Shown piece after piece: positions 53,695 through 64,000 of a DNA stretch of 64,000 bases (within the stretch, counting starts at the first letter, position 1; each line of letters begins with the position of its first letter). The notes beneath the pieces are model-generated. The model made no database searches and had not been told where the DNA came from. It worked only from the letters and a program-made list of their open reading frames with translations. Origin of the DNA: Liolophura sinensis (lineage: Eukaryota > Mollusca > Polyplacophora > Chitonida > Chitonidae); assembly GCF_032854445.1 (NCBI RefSeq), contig NC_088297.1, positions 21,153,127-21,217,126 on the forward strand, given 5' to 3'. Made by a program: the position numbers and the translations under genes.

Positions 53695-53885
53695 CAATGG
53701 CCAGTTTTCTCCAGGCTCTATCAGTACTGGTTTCTTGCAGGCTCTGTCAATATCCAGTTATCTCCAGGCTTTGCCAATGCCAAGTTTTTTAGGCTTTGCC
53801 AATGATAAGTTTTTTACAGGCTCTCGCAGTTCCCATTTCCTTTAGACTTCCAATGTTCGGTTATCTCCATTCTCTGCCAAAGTTG
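53695..53885 (+). repeat. SINE-derived minisatellite (CTCCAGGCTCTGCCAATGCCA)
   Basis: Six to seven units of about 28 bp on AGTT(T/A)TCTCCAGGCTCTG. It resembles the array at 15105-15545. Confidence 0.65.
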
Positions 53886-53889
53886 GACA

Positions 53890-55480
53890 AAACCGATGTT
53901 GGAGGTCAGATGTGGACTAAGCTAAATTAGGCCTATTTGTAATGGGCTATCCAATGTGTCAAATCCATTATGTAGTCCGCACTTCTTCTTATATGTCTTA
54001 TACATAATATCAGGCTATTTGATTTCATTTTATTCACAATATGCACACATACAAACAATACATTCAATAGGAGCGTGGCGCACATATGTAAAGCTCCAAG
54101 GAGCTTGCTCTATCACTTGCTATAAATCAAGCTATTAAAGTGTGAAAGCATTTCATTTGCGCTGAGTTTAGGTCGGTACTGGAAAAAAAAGCCCAGTTGA
54201 AAGGTAAGTTGTACAGTATACCAGGCCTGATGGAGCTCTTATTGTAATGTATTCGTCGAAACAGACATTGGTATACCAGCCGTCAACCAATTCCGCAAAA
54301 CGACGTATAACACAAACTACCAAAGAACTGAGAAAGTAGGCCTATATAAAGGACGGAATCTTGCAAAGAGAAGCAGTGAACAGTTTTTAACGATTTGGAA
54401 AGACTCCTAGGCGAGTGAGTGTTCGAATACGGTGTACCATGCTAGAATATCAGTGGCCGATAACAAAATATGTATATCAGTAGCACTTTTATTGCAACTG
54501 TTCATGTCCAATGTGGCGATCTGTTTCATCACGATGAATACAAAGCCCCTAGCTCCGGGTTTAACGAATTTAAGGCACAGTCTTGAAGCAGATTGTCAGA
54601 TATTGTAGACGTTCTGTCCATACATACATTGTAAAACTTTAAAAATCGTGAAGAAGTGAATACGATTCATGTGAATGTGAGTGCGTTTTCACACTCCACG
54701 CAGAATCTAACATATTCTACGAGGCGAGATATGTGCGGGCCATTTGGAGGACCCTTTGGCATATTGCTGTCCAAATAGGATAATTTAAAACATCAGAATT
54801 GAAACTATCCCTCTTGTAAAGTCTTCGAGAGAGGAAACTGTTTTTGGTCTTTGCACAAATATAGGTCCAGACAAGATGAACAATCTGGAGGGTCTGTGGT
54901 TTCCTTTAAATACAGCGAAGGTGGGTAAAAATATCTTTCACAGTCTCTGCTATATATGGATTGTTTAAAGCTAGCAGAGCATCAGAATATCGTTTAGTTA
55001 ATGAGAAAGATCGGTTTTATTAAACACCGAAACAGATAGATATGAAATTCTATCTATCTATTTAATCCATGTGCGGAATAGCAGTATAGAGTGTGGAGAA
55101 ACCCTAAGCAGAGATGTTCTTATACTATGTGTGTATTAGAGCCTCTATTTATTCAGTGAGACGGTTTGAGTTTTTAAGTATCCACATACAGTTGACGCCT
55201 GAATTTTTTGCAATTGCACAACAGGGCCTGCTGTCCTTAAACAATTGTCCTCAGTGCCATGCCCCTTTTTCAAGACCCCTTGCCAACGTTATTTGGCGTG
55301 GGACAGCGCCCTGCCCCTAAAATTGCCGCCACGCTGCCGTTTCTTTTGTCTGCGGCTATTTTTTTTCTAATTCTGCGTCTGTTCAACGTGTTCCAACCGC
55401 CTTGTCGTATTGGAGAGCTCTGACATTTCCGGGAAACCTCTACTTTTGGCGATTTCAGGTATTATCAAAACTATGTTTGG
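53890..55480. other. Non-coding stretch, no recognisable gene
   Basis: No repeat family or domain identified. A short ATG-led stretch at 54875-54919 before GTGGGT looks exon-like, but its phase does not fit the next plausible acceptor (55496). Confidence 0.45.
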
Positions 55481-55483
55481 CCT

Positions 55484-55831
55484 ATGCTGTGTTTTGTAGA
55501 AATCCCGATTCATGGGGAGTTCACTCTTCCTCGCGGTGCAGTAAAGATGCGAAGGAGTGAAAAGTGGGTGAAGAAACGGGAATTAACCGAAACAGCCGAG
55601 GGCTGTCATACAATTGTAGATTTCTTTGGGAAAAGCGGGGGCAGGCTGTCAACCAAACCAGCCACGGTCACCAATGAAAACAGTGTATCCGAGCCGGAGA
55701 AGCAAGGGACAGCCGACGATGAAACAACAACAACAACACATCAGATCACAAATGCCTTGGATGCTGCAACTGTTACTGCTAATGTGCCTTGTAAAACGTT
55801 AAAACAAAAACAAGCAAAACATTCTTTATGA
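55484..55831 (+). CDS. Hypothetical ORF, possible transposase-derived fragment
   Basis: 115 codons. The segment KMRRSEKWVKKRELTETAEG followed by CHTIVDFFGKSGG resembles the basic lead-in plus FF.K motif seen at the start of some transposon-derived zinc-finger proteins. The remainder is Thr/Glu/Ala-rich and polar. Cysteines are too few for a zinc finger. An AG acceptor (TTTTGTAG) lies at 55489-55496, inside the fourth and fifth codons, so the real exon could start there. I do not recognise the family, and it may be a decayed fragment. Confidence 0.3.
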   Translation: MLCFVEIPIHGEFTLPRGAVKMRRSEKWVKKRELTETAEGCHTIVDFFGKSGGRLSTKPATVTNENSVSEPEKQGTADDETTTTTHQITNALDAATVTANVPCKTLKQKQAKHSL

Positions 55832-55839
55832 AAAGAAGC

Positions 55840-57240
55840 TGTTCTAAGTCTTAATTCTGACTGGCTTTTAATTAATTATGAATGGAGTGACATTCCGATG
55901 TTATACAATACCCTATGTCAAAAACACAAAGCATACGCTCCAAATGAGAACAAAGCATGGACAGCTGTCTCATGTAATATTAATTATTTAATTGTGGATT
56001 ATTTACCATGACTTCCTTGGATTTCCCGTGACTTCGGCATCAATTCTGCATAACACTACATGATTCGGTCTTATTCAAGGGAATAAATCTTTTGTTCAGC
56101 TTATATTTTTCTTGACAGTATTTTACTTGGAAGTTATGTTTCAGGGAAACTCGTGTAACAACATTTCATTAACATGATTGATTGCTTTTTGATATTCACC
56201 GCAGTTATACTCCTTATTCAAACTTAGGGTTGAATGCAGAGTCTTGTTGCGTCTTTCAAAAGGGTTCTTCCAAAAACACAAATGACTTAAAATTTACACA
56301 CACAATGAAATTGAGAATTTCTGAATGTTTTGCACTTTGAAAATGGTTATCTTTAAAAGGGTAAATAGAAATATTTACATATTAAATTATGTAATTACTC
56401 CAAATTTATCTTCAAATTTTCAGTTTTCAAATGTCATTTGATTTGGCTCTACAAGAATTCCTGGATTCAACACTGACAAAATGTGAAAAACTGTTTTTCT
56501 TCACTGGAAATATAGTGGAATTCTGATAACATTTCATGGCTATAAATGGCTTAGATTGCTTCTCAGAGCATCTGGGATCTATAGCTTGCAGGGGCCTAGG
56601 CAGCCCCGAATAGCGACGCTCGCGGTGCATGCTCTTTTAGATACCTATTCCACCATGACCCTTTCAAATCCTGGCAAGGGGTCTGAGAACTTATTCAAAA
56701 TCGTTAAGAGAGTGGATACACGTTTGGTGGAATAGCTTTTTGACAATAAAGCGAGCTTTGTATGGGGATTTATGCATATTTGGAATTCAGTAAAGCTGCG
56801 GTATGTTGGTGTGCCGGGAAGGTACGGATATTCTCCTCTGTTTGAGAAAGGACATGTTTTTTAAATAATTTTCTCCAGAGTATAGGTGGTTGTGGAATGC
56901 GTTGATGTTGCGGCAGTTGTGGTTGTGATATTACGCTCCTACACAAGAACCTGATAGTAATAATTCTTGCAGACAAATATAATACTATTACGAGCTTTGT
57001 ACGCAGGAACAGTAACGTATTTTCTCCGAAGGTCATCAAGCACCGTTCGCACGGTAGGGTCCTTCAGAAATTGCTCGGCTGTTGTGACGTATTGTTGTGA
57101 TGCTCATAGAGTAAATGAACAGTTCAGGGGAAGTGACTCTAAATCCAAAAATCTAAAATTTTTTACACCCCTAGATTTATTCCCCTTGCTAACCCGTCGC
57201 AAAGACAGGCGTGTCATTTCCGACAATTTTTCTGTTTTAT
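55840..57240. other. Non-coding stretch between transposon remnants
   Basis: No domain recognised. At 57119-57190 a module AGGGGAAGTGACTC...ATTTATTCCCCTTGC matches one in the foldback-element spacer (about 16565-16622). Confidence 0.5.
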
Positions 57241-57279
57241 TTTGAGCATTCTTGAAGAGTTACATTTAGATTGGAGAGT

Positions 57280-58192
57280 TAGGCGAGAAAGGGAAACTGA
57301 CAATCGCCAGTTTAACCAGACAGATTGACAATGGCTTGAAGCACGGCTATTTAGCAGATGAAATAAAGGAAGCAGGGATCAATGCTATGTCCACAAATGT
57401 TCGCCTCAGAAGCTTCTTGGAAAAATTAGAAGACTTAACTCTACCCACTGAGAGAGATGTTACAGTCAGCAACTGCAATTTACCAACAACTTTGCCATCT
57501 TTCTAAGTAGCCAAAAGAGGATCCTCGGAACTTCCTGATTAGAGCCCTTGACATTAGACACAAGGTGTTTGCTTCCAAGGAAGTTGGTTCAGACATAAAG
57601 TACAGCCCGGAACCGCTGCAATGCATGTTTCTCCACGCTCTTCACACAGGAATAGCAAGTGACGCCATCCGACAGGAACTACAGCCCTTACTCCAGAACC
57701 CTGACGTCTGACACTGAACTGATAAACAAGATAACAATCCCTAGCTCGGCTAAACCGGAGAGGACATCGAGGCTGAGGATTAGAGCGCGGACCAGTCACG
57801 TGGAAAATGAACAGGACTCTGAAACCACTGTGGAGACTAAACCACAAAAACCAGGAAAGCCAAGTGTCTTAGCATTAGAAAAAGATAAAGTAAATGGTGT
57901 CCGGGACGAGGTCCGTGAACTCAAAGCCACCATAGCCTCCAGTTTTGAACAGTTGAATCAGCAGAAGATAAACTCATTAGCAGTTAGAGGAATGCGGCCA
58001 CAGTCTTCGTGGATGCCCTCAGGTGGAACTGGAAATTGTTTTTATTGTGGGATCAATGAGCATTTCTTGTCTATATGTGTGAAGAAGAAAACCAACAAAG
58101 CTAAGCAAGGTGGCAAGGCGGTCGGAAGTGGCTGGAGAAAATGGATCCCAACTCAAGAGCCTGGGCGGTGGGCAAACTTTGGAGCTAAGTTG
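57280..58192 (+). pseudogene. Ty3/gypsy gag remnant with CCHC zinc knuckle
   Basis: 57290-57500 encodes SLTRQIDNGLKHGYLADEIK and LRSFLEKLEDLTLP, typical of Ty3/gypsy gag. A stop near 57507 breaks the frame. MFLHALHTGIASDAIRQELQ follows at about 57625-57680 in another frame. 57659-58192 is an open 178-codon frame with a CX2CX4HX4C zinc knuckle at 58037-58078 (CFYCGINEHFLSIC), which in the intact family binds nucleic acid. The knuckle is intact, but the gag as a whole is not. Confidence 0.75.
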
Positions 58193-58254
58193 TAATGGGT
58201 GTTATACCCGGACACTGACCACGAAACAAGAATCCAGGCTTACAAGACTAGTGC

Positions 58255-58572
58255 TTGGTTGCCTATCATCTGGATACAGTGAAAACAAAGGCCCTGTGGG
58301 ATACTGGGTCCCAAGTCAGCTTGATCCCACATCGCTGGTTAGTCACGAAAGTGAAAAGGGAGTTGAGGTCTTTTTCAGAGTTAACGGGAAGCCGGTTAGA
58401 TCTTCCTGCAAATGGGACAACAGTTCCATATCTCGGATGGATCGACTTAGCGTTTTCTCTACCAAGCCAAGGAGATACACCAGGACAAGTGATTGCTCCG
58501 TTCCTGGTCGTCGAAGATGAAAAACTAGAACAGCCGATCGTTGGATATAACTTCATCAAGGAGTATGTGAAC
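58255..58572 (+). pseudogene. Ty3/gypsy protease remnant
   Basis: Encodes KTKALWDTGSQVSLIPHRWL with the aspartic-protease DTGS at 58300-58311, and later IVGYNFIKEYVNITD, which matches the usual C-terminal G(Y/M)(D/N)(F/W) region. The frame is open, so this domain could still fold, but no intact gag-pol surrounds it. Confidence 0.75.
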
Positions 58573-58689
58573 ATAACTGACTGTCTAGATCCTACACAGA
58601 ACAATTTTAACCAGTGTCTGCGCAGTGCAAAGTGTGGCAAACAAGCAAGTTGCTGCACTGGTGCACTTCATTCGGACTGTCAAAGTACA

Positions 58690-59080
58690 TGTGCACCTGC
58701 GGCCTTCCAGAGGTTCATGGATGAGTGCTTATCATACGTCCGAGACACTTGCTGCTTGCCTTACCTTGATGGTGTGCTCGCCTACAGTACGACCTTCGCC
58801 AAACATCTGGATGACGTGCGAGCTGTTCTGCGGCAGGGATCAAGCTGAAGCCCAAAATGTGTGAACTGTTCAAACGAGAGGTCAACCACCAAGGCAAAAC
58901 CGTCTGTCGACAAGGTGATTACATGAATCCAACAGAAAAGGAAGCTGTTCTGTCCCGGAAAGATAAGACATTCAAGACGGTGGGACAGACGATGGGGCTG
59001 TTGATCTACTGTCACCGGTACATTCAAGACTTCTCCCACAAGGCAGCACCTTTGTGCGACTTGTTTAAGAGAGACTTCAG
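58690..59080 (+). pseudogene. Ty3/gypsy reverse transcriptase remnant (palm to thumb)
   Basis: PAAFQRFMDECLSYV leads to YLDG at 58762-58773, where the family has YLDD: the second catalytic Asp is Gly. AKHLDDVRAVL follows, then a frame change at about 58845 to KPKMCELFKREVNHQGK and IYCHRYIQDFSHKAAPLCDL. The fingers and first part of the palm between protease and PAAFQ (normally several hundred bp) are missing. Inactive. Confidence 0.75.
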
Positions 59081-59087
59081 TACAGTT

Positions 59088-59400
59088 AATAATAGAGTGT
59101 AAATCTGTCAGGTTTTGTGGCAATAAAAGTTTCACAGATCTTGAGCATAGGCCAGTAAAAAAATTGACATCTTGGTCGTTGTCCAAAATATTGTCAACAT
59201 ATTTCCTCATTTTCAGCTCTGCAATCTCCAAATTTAATTTCCCCACTTGCTTTGCTAACTTAGCCTCACTCAACAACCAACAGAAAAATATGGCACTGAG
59301 GTGGTAGGAGATGAAAGCTCTTCATCTGCAGGGTTGTCCGTTGTCGATTCTGGAAATTTCATCTGAATTTTATCTTCCTTATAGGGAATGTATATCACCT
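59088..59400 (-). pseudogene. Antisense exon resembling a DDE_Tnp_4-type (THAP/Harbinger-like) transposase
   Basis: On the reverse strand an acceptor TTTTTTTTCACAG is followed at 59400 by VIYIPYKEDKIQMKFPESTT and SSPTTSVPYFSVGC, then (after a frame shift near 59280) LSEAKLAKQVGKLNLEIAEL and VDNILDNDQDVNFFTGLCS. The last part resembles the coiled-coil plus .VNFYTGL motif that leads into DDE_Tnp_4 domains. It is cut off at the gypsy fragment's edge. The family call is tentative. Confidence 0.45.
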
Positions 59401-59404
59401 GTGA

Positions 59405-60150
59405 AAAAAAATAATAAATGAGTTAAAACCTATCATTTCCCTACTTTTGGAAAAAGCATACACCTAAGAGGTAAAAACTTCATTAATGATAACCATAAAA
59501 CACATCTATAATAATAGTTAAAACTAAGATGGCAAACTAAAGATAATGACTACAGGATGTCAACAGAATTACTTCACTTAAAACACTTCGATAGTTTAAA
59601 TCCTTCCCCCAAGCTCTCTCTCTCTCTGAAGCATTTGTAGTATTTCATTATCATAACAGCTTAACAAAAGCCAAAGTTTTTATTCAAAATAAAAACGTTT
59701 CTGATCAGAATAAAATGTTTTCGGTAAGCAGATGGTCCTGAAAACTGTGAACACGTATACATGTATGTTACAAGTATGAATTCATGACAGATTCCGTTAC
59801 AACTAGTTTAAATATGAGAAATTTATGAATGAAAATAAACTGCCTTAACCTAGGAAAAAGTGGTGATGATGGACCCGTTTTAAAAAATCAGGCATTATTA
59901 ATTCAAAATCAGTTTATCCTATCGCAAACCTTTTGAAGATTTAAAAGCAGAATTAGTCTATGTTTTCACAATAAAAATATCCCAGGAAATTAATTTTTGA
60001 CTTTTCGGATTGGTTTTATTTAAAATACTACAATTTTAATCGATATTTGCAACCTAATTCTGGAGACGTTGTTTATTTATTTGTTCATTTAAGTTTTAAG
60101 CCTTTTCACAAATTATAAATTGTATAATTACCTACATGGCGGTTGACACT
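59405..60150. other. Non-coding AT-rich stretch
   Basis: No coding signal forward. On the reverse strand it could be the intron upstream of the antisense exon; a donor-like CAT|GTAGGT lies at about 60133-60138. Confidence 0.4.
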
Positions 60151-60166
60151 GGCAAGCTGATTTCTA

Positions 60167-60913
60167 ATGGAGGCATCTGCATTTCTCGCACTGCTTCCGG
60201 ACAGACGTCAACAAACATACCAGAGAATGCTTCATCTGATCAAACACGCTTCTCTTCAGGAAGGTGCTCTCTTCCAACCCTCTACAATTCAGGCAGATTT
60301 TGAAAAGGCTTTTCATAATGCTGTTGAAATATCCCTCCCAGCGACAGAAGTAAAAGGATGTTTTTTCCACTTCACGCAATGCATTTGGCGCAATTGCCAA
60401 AAACATGGTCTGCAGACAGCTTACAAAAATGACCCCGACATCCAGAAAATGGTTCGACGTGCTGCAATGTTACCTCTTGTGGCCCCGGAGGACATCGACG
60501 ACGTTTGGCTGAACACTTTGGCCGAAGCACCTGCTACCGATAATTGTGTGAATTTTTTGGATTATGTGACGGAAAACTGGGTCGAAGGTGTATGGGGCAG
60601 GGACGTGTGGAACCACCATCATACAACGGCTGCCCGAACGAACAACAACGTTGAAGGGTGGCATCATAGGATGAATTCAGTCGCTGGTAAATCACATCCA
60701 AACCTTTTTGAATTCATCCGCATCATCCAGAGAGAACAGACGTTAACAGATTTGAAAATCTCTCAGCTACAAGCTGGTGGACGTTTCCCTCCAAAGAGGA
60801 GGAAATATCGGACTCAGGACGAGAAGTTACAAAGATTGAAAGAACAGTTGCAGGGAGAACAACTGACATTGGTGGAATTTGCCGACAAAGCATCGTTCTT
60901 GCTACACTTGTAA
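60167..60913 (+). CDS. MULE (Mutator-like) transposase, C-terminal half
   Basis: 248 uninterrupted codons. FLALLPDRRQQTYQRML is the block before the central catalytic region. QADFEKAF (D44, E46) carries the second acidic residue of the DDE set. GCFFHFTQCIW (C65, H68) is the MULE CxxH signature. A conserved tryptophan-rich part (WVEGVWGRDVWNHHHTTAAR) leads to TNNNVEGWHHRMN (E163), then a basic C-terminal tail. Full MULE proteins of this type usually have an N-terminal FLYWCH-like zinc finger and the first catalytic Asp, both absent upstream. So this is 5' truncated, or a domesticated fragment. The ATG is simply the first in frame. Confidence 0.8.
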   Translation: MEASAFLALLPDRRQQTYQRMLHLIKHASLQEGALFQPSTIQADFEKAFHNAVEISLPATEVKGCFFHFTQCIWRNCQKHGLQTAYKNDPDIQKMVRRAAMLPLVAPEDIDDVWLNTLAEAPATDNCVNFLDYVTENWVEGVWGRDVWNHHHTTAARTNNNVEGWHHRMNSVAGKSHPNLFEFIRIIQREQTLTDLKISQLQAGGRFPPKRRKYRTQDEKLQRLKEQLQGEQLTLVEFADKASFLLHL

Positions 60914-60919
60914 TTTTTA

Positions 60920-61200
60920 ACTGTCATCATTTATCACTTATCTATTTACCACTCTTATGTATTACATTCCTAACACTGGTATGTAACATAAATGTTTACA
61001 GCAGATGATCTATGCGTCCATCTTTGGGTCATTCTTTTGTTACTTATACTTGCAATTATTCACACACTTATAGCGGTACTTTAATCCTTCCACACGGTCC
61101 CCTGGAGTTTCAATCCCATTAAATGGTTATCTTCACACCTTGGGTATTATCATTACGCCTACCTCCAATTTCTAATTTCAAACAAAAGAAGTAGGCGAAA
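60920..61200. other. Non-coding
   Basis: No feature recognised. Confidence 0.4.
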
Positions 61201-61206
61201 TGAGAC

Positions 61207-61442
61207 TACACCAGCGCGCTAGCGCAACGCACTGACCCAGGAGCCTCTCACCAATGCGGTCGCTGTGAGTTCAAGTCCAGCTCCGGTCGTAGGTGGGAAG
61301 GTCTGCCAGCAACCTGCGGATGGTCGTGGGTTTCCCCCGGGCTGTGCCCGGTTTCCACCCACCATAATGCCGGTCGCCGTCGTATAAGTGAAGTATTCTT
61401 GAGAACGGCGTAAAACACCAATAAAATAAATCAATAAATAAA
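61207..61442 (+). repeat. tRNA-derived SINE (5' truncated)
   Basis: Begins at CACCAGCGCGCTAGCGCAACG; otherwise close to consensus, tail CACCAATAAAATAAATC. Confidence 0.9.
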
Positions 61443-61444
61443 TC

Positions 61445-63680
61445 TAAGTTAGTGACCGTGTTTCAGTGCGATGACGTTGCAGTTCTATTTAGCCCAAAAA
61501 GCGGAATAAGTAGGCCTAATATATTTGTACAACATATGCACTCATCGGTGTAAGTTATTTATTTCATTATGGTTTATCGTCATTCCAAGATCATTTCACT
61601 TAGGACGGGTTGCAAGATGCATCAGTGAAGGAAAGCAACCGTTGTAACCACCGACTTTGGCGCGTTACTGACAATTCCCCTAAATCAGATGCACGCCGTT
61701 TTTTCTGAGCCAAAGGCCTGATCAAAAAGTGTATGTATACATGTGAATGACATTGATTTCAATCGAAAGCATGCCAGTTCGAACAGGCCGGCAAGTTTAC
61801 CACCAATGCCCAGTAAAAACATGCATGTTTCTTTTCACCGATTGAGCTAAACGTCTAATTTTTTCAGGCAGGCTTAAGTAGTCACCACCTCAGTAGTTAT
61901 ATCTAAGATACGGCAAATCTTCAGAGCTTACGGGGCCTTGGCGGCCCCTGGACCCTCGCCTTTTTTGCTGGGACTCTTGCGTCCACCCTCCCTCCGCCCC
62001 CCCCCCCCCCAACACACACTTTGAAATTGCTTCCTACGCCCCTGTTAAAAATGCATATATATATATAGATCTGTGCATTTTTTCACCGAAAAAGCCTAGA
62101 AAAGAACTATTTCAAGCAAAAAATTTACATGCGGACGTCCCTGATACCTTCTGGGTCATTACAGAGCACCGTAGAATATGTTATTTTTTTTTTTAAACCA
62201 GTTTACACGGTTGGAAAAATTGTAAAAAATAAATCGATCTATTTTATCGATTGTTGTTATTAAATGGTCTTTCATCTAATATGTACTTCCTTATAGTGTT
62301 TTCTTAGTCTGCATTTTACACCATCAGTATATGTGGATTTTAGCTGGGTTTCAATTCAAGACTAGTAAGTTTGTGCAAATTTTTGTCTCAAATTACAGTA
62401 CCCTGACTGGTGGAACCAAATGTTCCGGTACACGGTAAAAGGCTTTCTAAAAATCCGAATTGAAAGACTTTTGCTGATTCAGACCTGAAATAATGGAATC
62501 TCTTCTGTCGGATTAAGTCGATAGGAATTGAATGGGTGAATTACGTCCTTAGATAATTTTCTTTCGGAATAGTGGTGCGAAACAGTGTGTTGGGAACAAA
62601 TGTCGTCACAACAGTTCTGTCCTTGGGAGCTGATACAGAAACTTATTTTTTTTACTTAATTATTTTTTTTTATTTAATTCATTCATTGATTTAATTTTTT
62701 ATTTATTTATTTTATTCACTTTTTTGTAATCATGCATAACAGAGCATGCCAGTTCTAGATGGTCAGACAATGAGAAATGCTGCAATGCTGCAAGTTCTAT
62801 CTGGCACACAAGGTTACTTCCCTTGATCAAAAGTCTTTGGTGAAGGAGATATTTTATGTACAACTGTGACAGAGGCAGTGAAATATTAAAGCAAAGTTTT
62901 AAGGCTAGAAGTAAATTCAGCTTTCCCTCTCTGAGACAAGGGTGGGTGGTTATCTTCTGACTCACGTTTGGTGTTGTGTTTTGCAAAGAGAGAAGAGTGT
63001 TGTTCAAATATTTTTGGTACATAATAACTTGAAGAGAAATGTGCTGTAGCGAAAACTGGACCACCTATGGTCTTCATAATAGGATACATGTCACTTAGTT
63101 ATACGTCACTGAACAACATTGGTTACGTGTTTACAGTGGATAGCAGTCGGAGAAATGTGACTGCTTAGATGTAGTGGTAAAAACAGAAAAGCCAACAAAG
63201 TGGTCAGACATTTTGTAACCTAATCTTACCTTTATCTACTTGCAGTCATCATAGTGCAAAAGCATAGGCACTCAGAAAAAAAACTCAGAGCATGTTTGAC
63301 GTTTCAATATTTCACCAAAACTTTGTTTATCATCTTTGGGATACACATTAAGTCACGCAAGTAGCAAGTATAGCTCGGTTACTAAAACAAACAAAAGAAG
63401 GCTCAACAGGGTTGGATTGAGGAATTCAGGATTGAGCGGGGTTGTTAAAATAACATCTTTCATTGTAATGAGGAAAAAAAAAAACAGCTTGCAGGATATG
63501 CTAATGAGATAAAGCAAAAGATAGATGTACTGCTGTAGAAAATAAGTTAATGACACATAGCAAAGGGTAATCTGCAATTCAGAAGTGGTTAAAGATGAAT
63601 GTAGCAGTGGCAGTCCATTGAGCACAAGAACATATACATGTATGCAGGGCAAGTATAGTGTCAGCAGATTAACTTAGACT
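61445..63680. other. Non-coding stretch
   Basis: No domain-bearing ORF. It holds a C-run at about 61997-62010, a (TA) run near 62056-62067 and T-rich low complexity at 62640-62720. Reverse frames of 121 codons (62699-63064) and 99 codons (63353-63652) show no family match. 61620-61680 (ACCGACTTTGG.GCGTTACTGACAA) resembles 27966-28000 and 44860-44895, a further diverged dispersed repeat. Confidence 0.5.
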
Positions 63681-63687
63681 AACTTAG

Positions 63688-63948
63688 GGGCCTCCGTGGC
63701 TCAGTTGGTTAACGCACTAGCACAGCATAATGACCCAGGAGCCTCTCACCAATGCGGTCGCAGTGAGTTCAAGTCCAGCTGATGCTGGCTTCTTCTCCGA
63801 CTGTACGTAGGAAGGTCTGCCAGCAACCTGCACATGGTCATGTGTTTCCCCCTAGCTCAGCCTGGTTTCCTCCCACCATAATGCTGGCCGCTGTCGTATA
63901 AGTGAAATATTCCTGAGTACGGCATAAAACGCCAATCAAATAAATAAC
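63688..63948 (+). repeat. tRNA-derived SINE, full length
   Basis: GGGGCCTCCGTGGCTCAGTTGG head with A box and GTTCAAGTCC B box; tail GCCAATCAAATAAATAAC. Few changes from consensus. Confidence 0.95.
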
Positions 63949-64000
63949 AACAACGTACTACCTCCATATGTTATATTCCGGACATTCATTCGGTTGGTAG

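Larger units (their letters stand above)
57250..59087 (+). mobile_element. Ty3/gypsy LTR-retrotransposon fragment
   Basis: Gag, zinc knuckle, protease and part of RT lie in order on the plus strand, with frame shifts, stops and an internal deletion. I found no LTR, integrase or RNase H here. The right edge at about 59087 is abrupt and adjoins an antisense transposase-like exon. The element is dead. Confidence 0.8.

Noticed and set aside
54875-54919. Possible small first exon (MNNLEGLWFPLNTAK)
   Set aside because: The donor GTGGGT is plausible, but the phase does not join to the ORF at 55484 and there is no other support.
57659-57847. Reverse 97-codon ORF at 57554-57847
   Set aside because: Antisense shadow of the gag frame.
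58782-59276. Single 164-codon reverse ORF across the gypsy edge
   Set aside because: It is a chance fusion: only 59088-59276 looks like transposase; the rest is antisense of the RT remnant.
62699-63064. Reverse ORF of 121 codons
   Set aside because: No family match, no splice or promoter context, AT-rich flanks.

Overview
The window is eukaryotic nuclear DNA, very probably from a mollusc and perhaps a bivalve. It has one intron-rich gene with canonical GT/AG splice sites. It has at least fifteen copies of a tRNA-derived SINE whose 3' tail (..GTACGGCGTAAAACACCAATCAAATAAATA..) I recognise as common in molluscan genomes, plus a second GTGAGTGAGTG-type SINE. Tandem repeats are abundant. Nothing is prokaryotic: there are no operons, CRISPR arrays or rRNA genes.

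Layout. 1-14.3 kb is satellite DNA: a 24-bp minisatellite, ~291-bp monomers, and 1166/708/1874-bp higher-order units with a co-amplified SINE fragment. A dead non-LTR retrotransposon (1.1-3.5 kb) sits inside it. 14.3-21 kb is non-coding and holds a SINE-derived minisatellite, a large foldback element (15.9-17.7 kb) whose arms carry CCAAT, TTTGGCGC and TGACGTCA motifs, a small palindromic MITE and two reverse-strand SINEs.

21-53 kb is one plus-strand gene. I assembled 17 coding exons (24074-48448) by joining splice sites. All phases agree and give a 766-residue reading frame ending in TGA. The N-terminal and C-terminal blocks look like the CCDC60 (DUF4698) family, an uncharacterised coiled-coil family. 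The family call rests on recall, not on a search. The introns hold SINEs, five copies of a ~220-bp MITE, and tandem arrays of 29, 38, 51, 62, 80, 104 and 108 bp. A 41-bp array lies 3' of the stop codon.

53-61 kb is a transposon graveyard: a short unrecognised ORF, a collapsed Ty3/gypsy fragment (gag, protease, partial RT with YLDG for YLDD), an antisense fragment resembling a DDE_Tnp_4-type transposase exon, and an uninterrupted 248-codon ORF matching the C-terminal half of a MULE transposase. 61-64 kb is non-coding apart from two SINE copies.

The main points of novelty are the foldback element with promoter-like motif arrays, the partial exon duplication that copies a splice donor, tandem arrays with periods divisible by 3 that stay open on one or both strands, and the SINE-carrying higher-order satellite.
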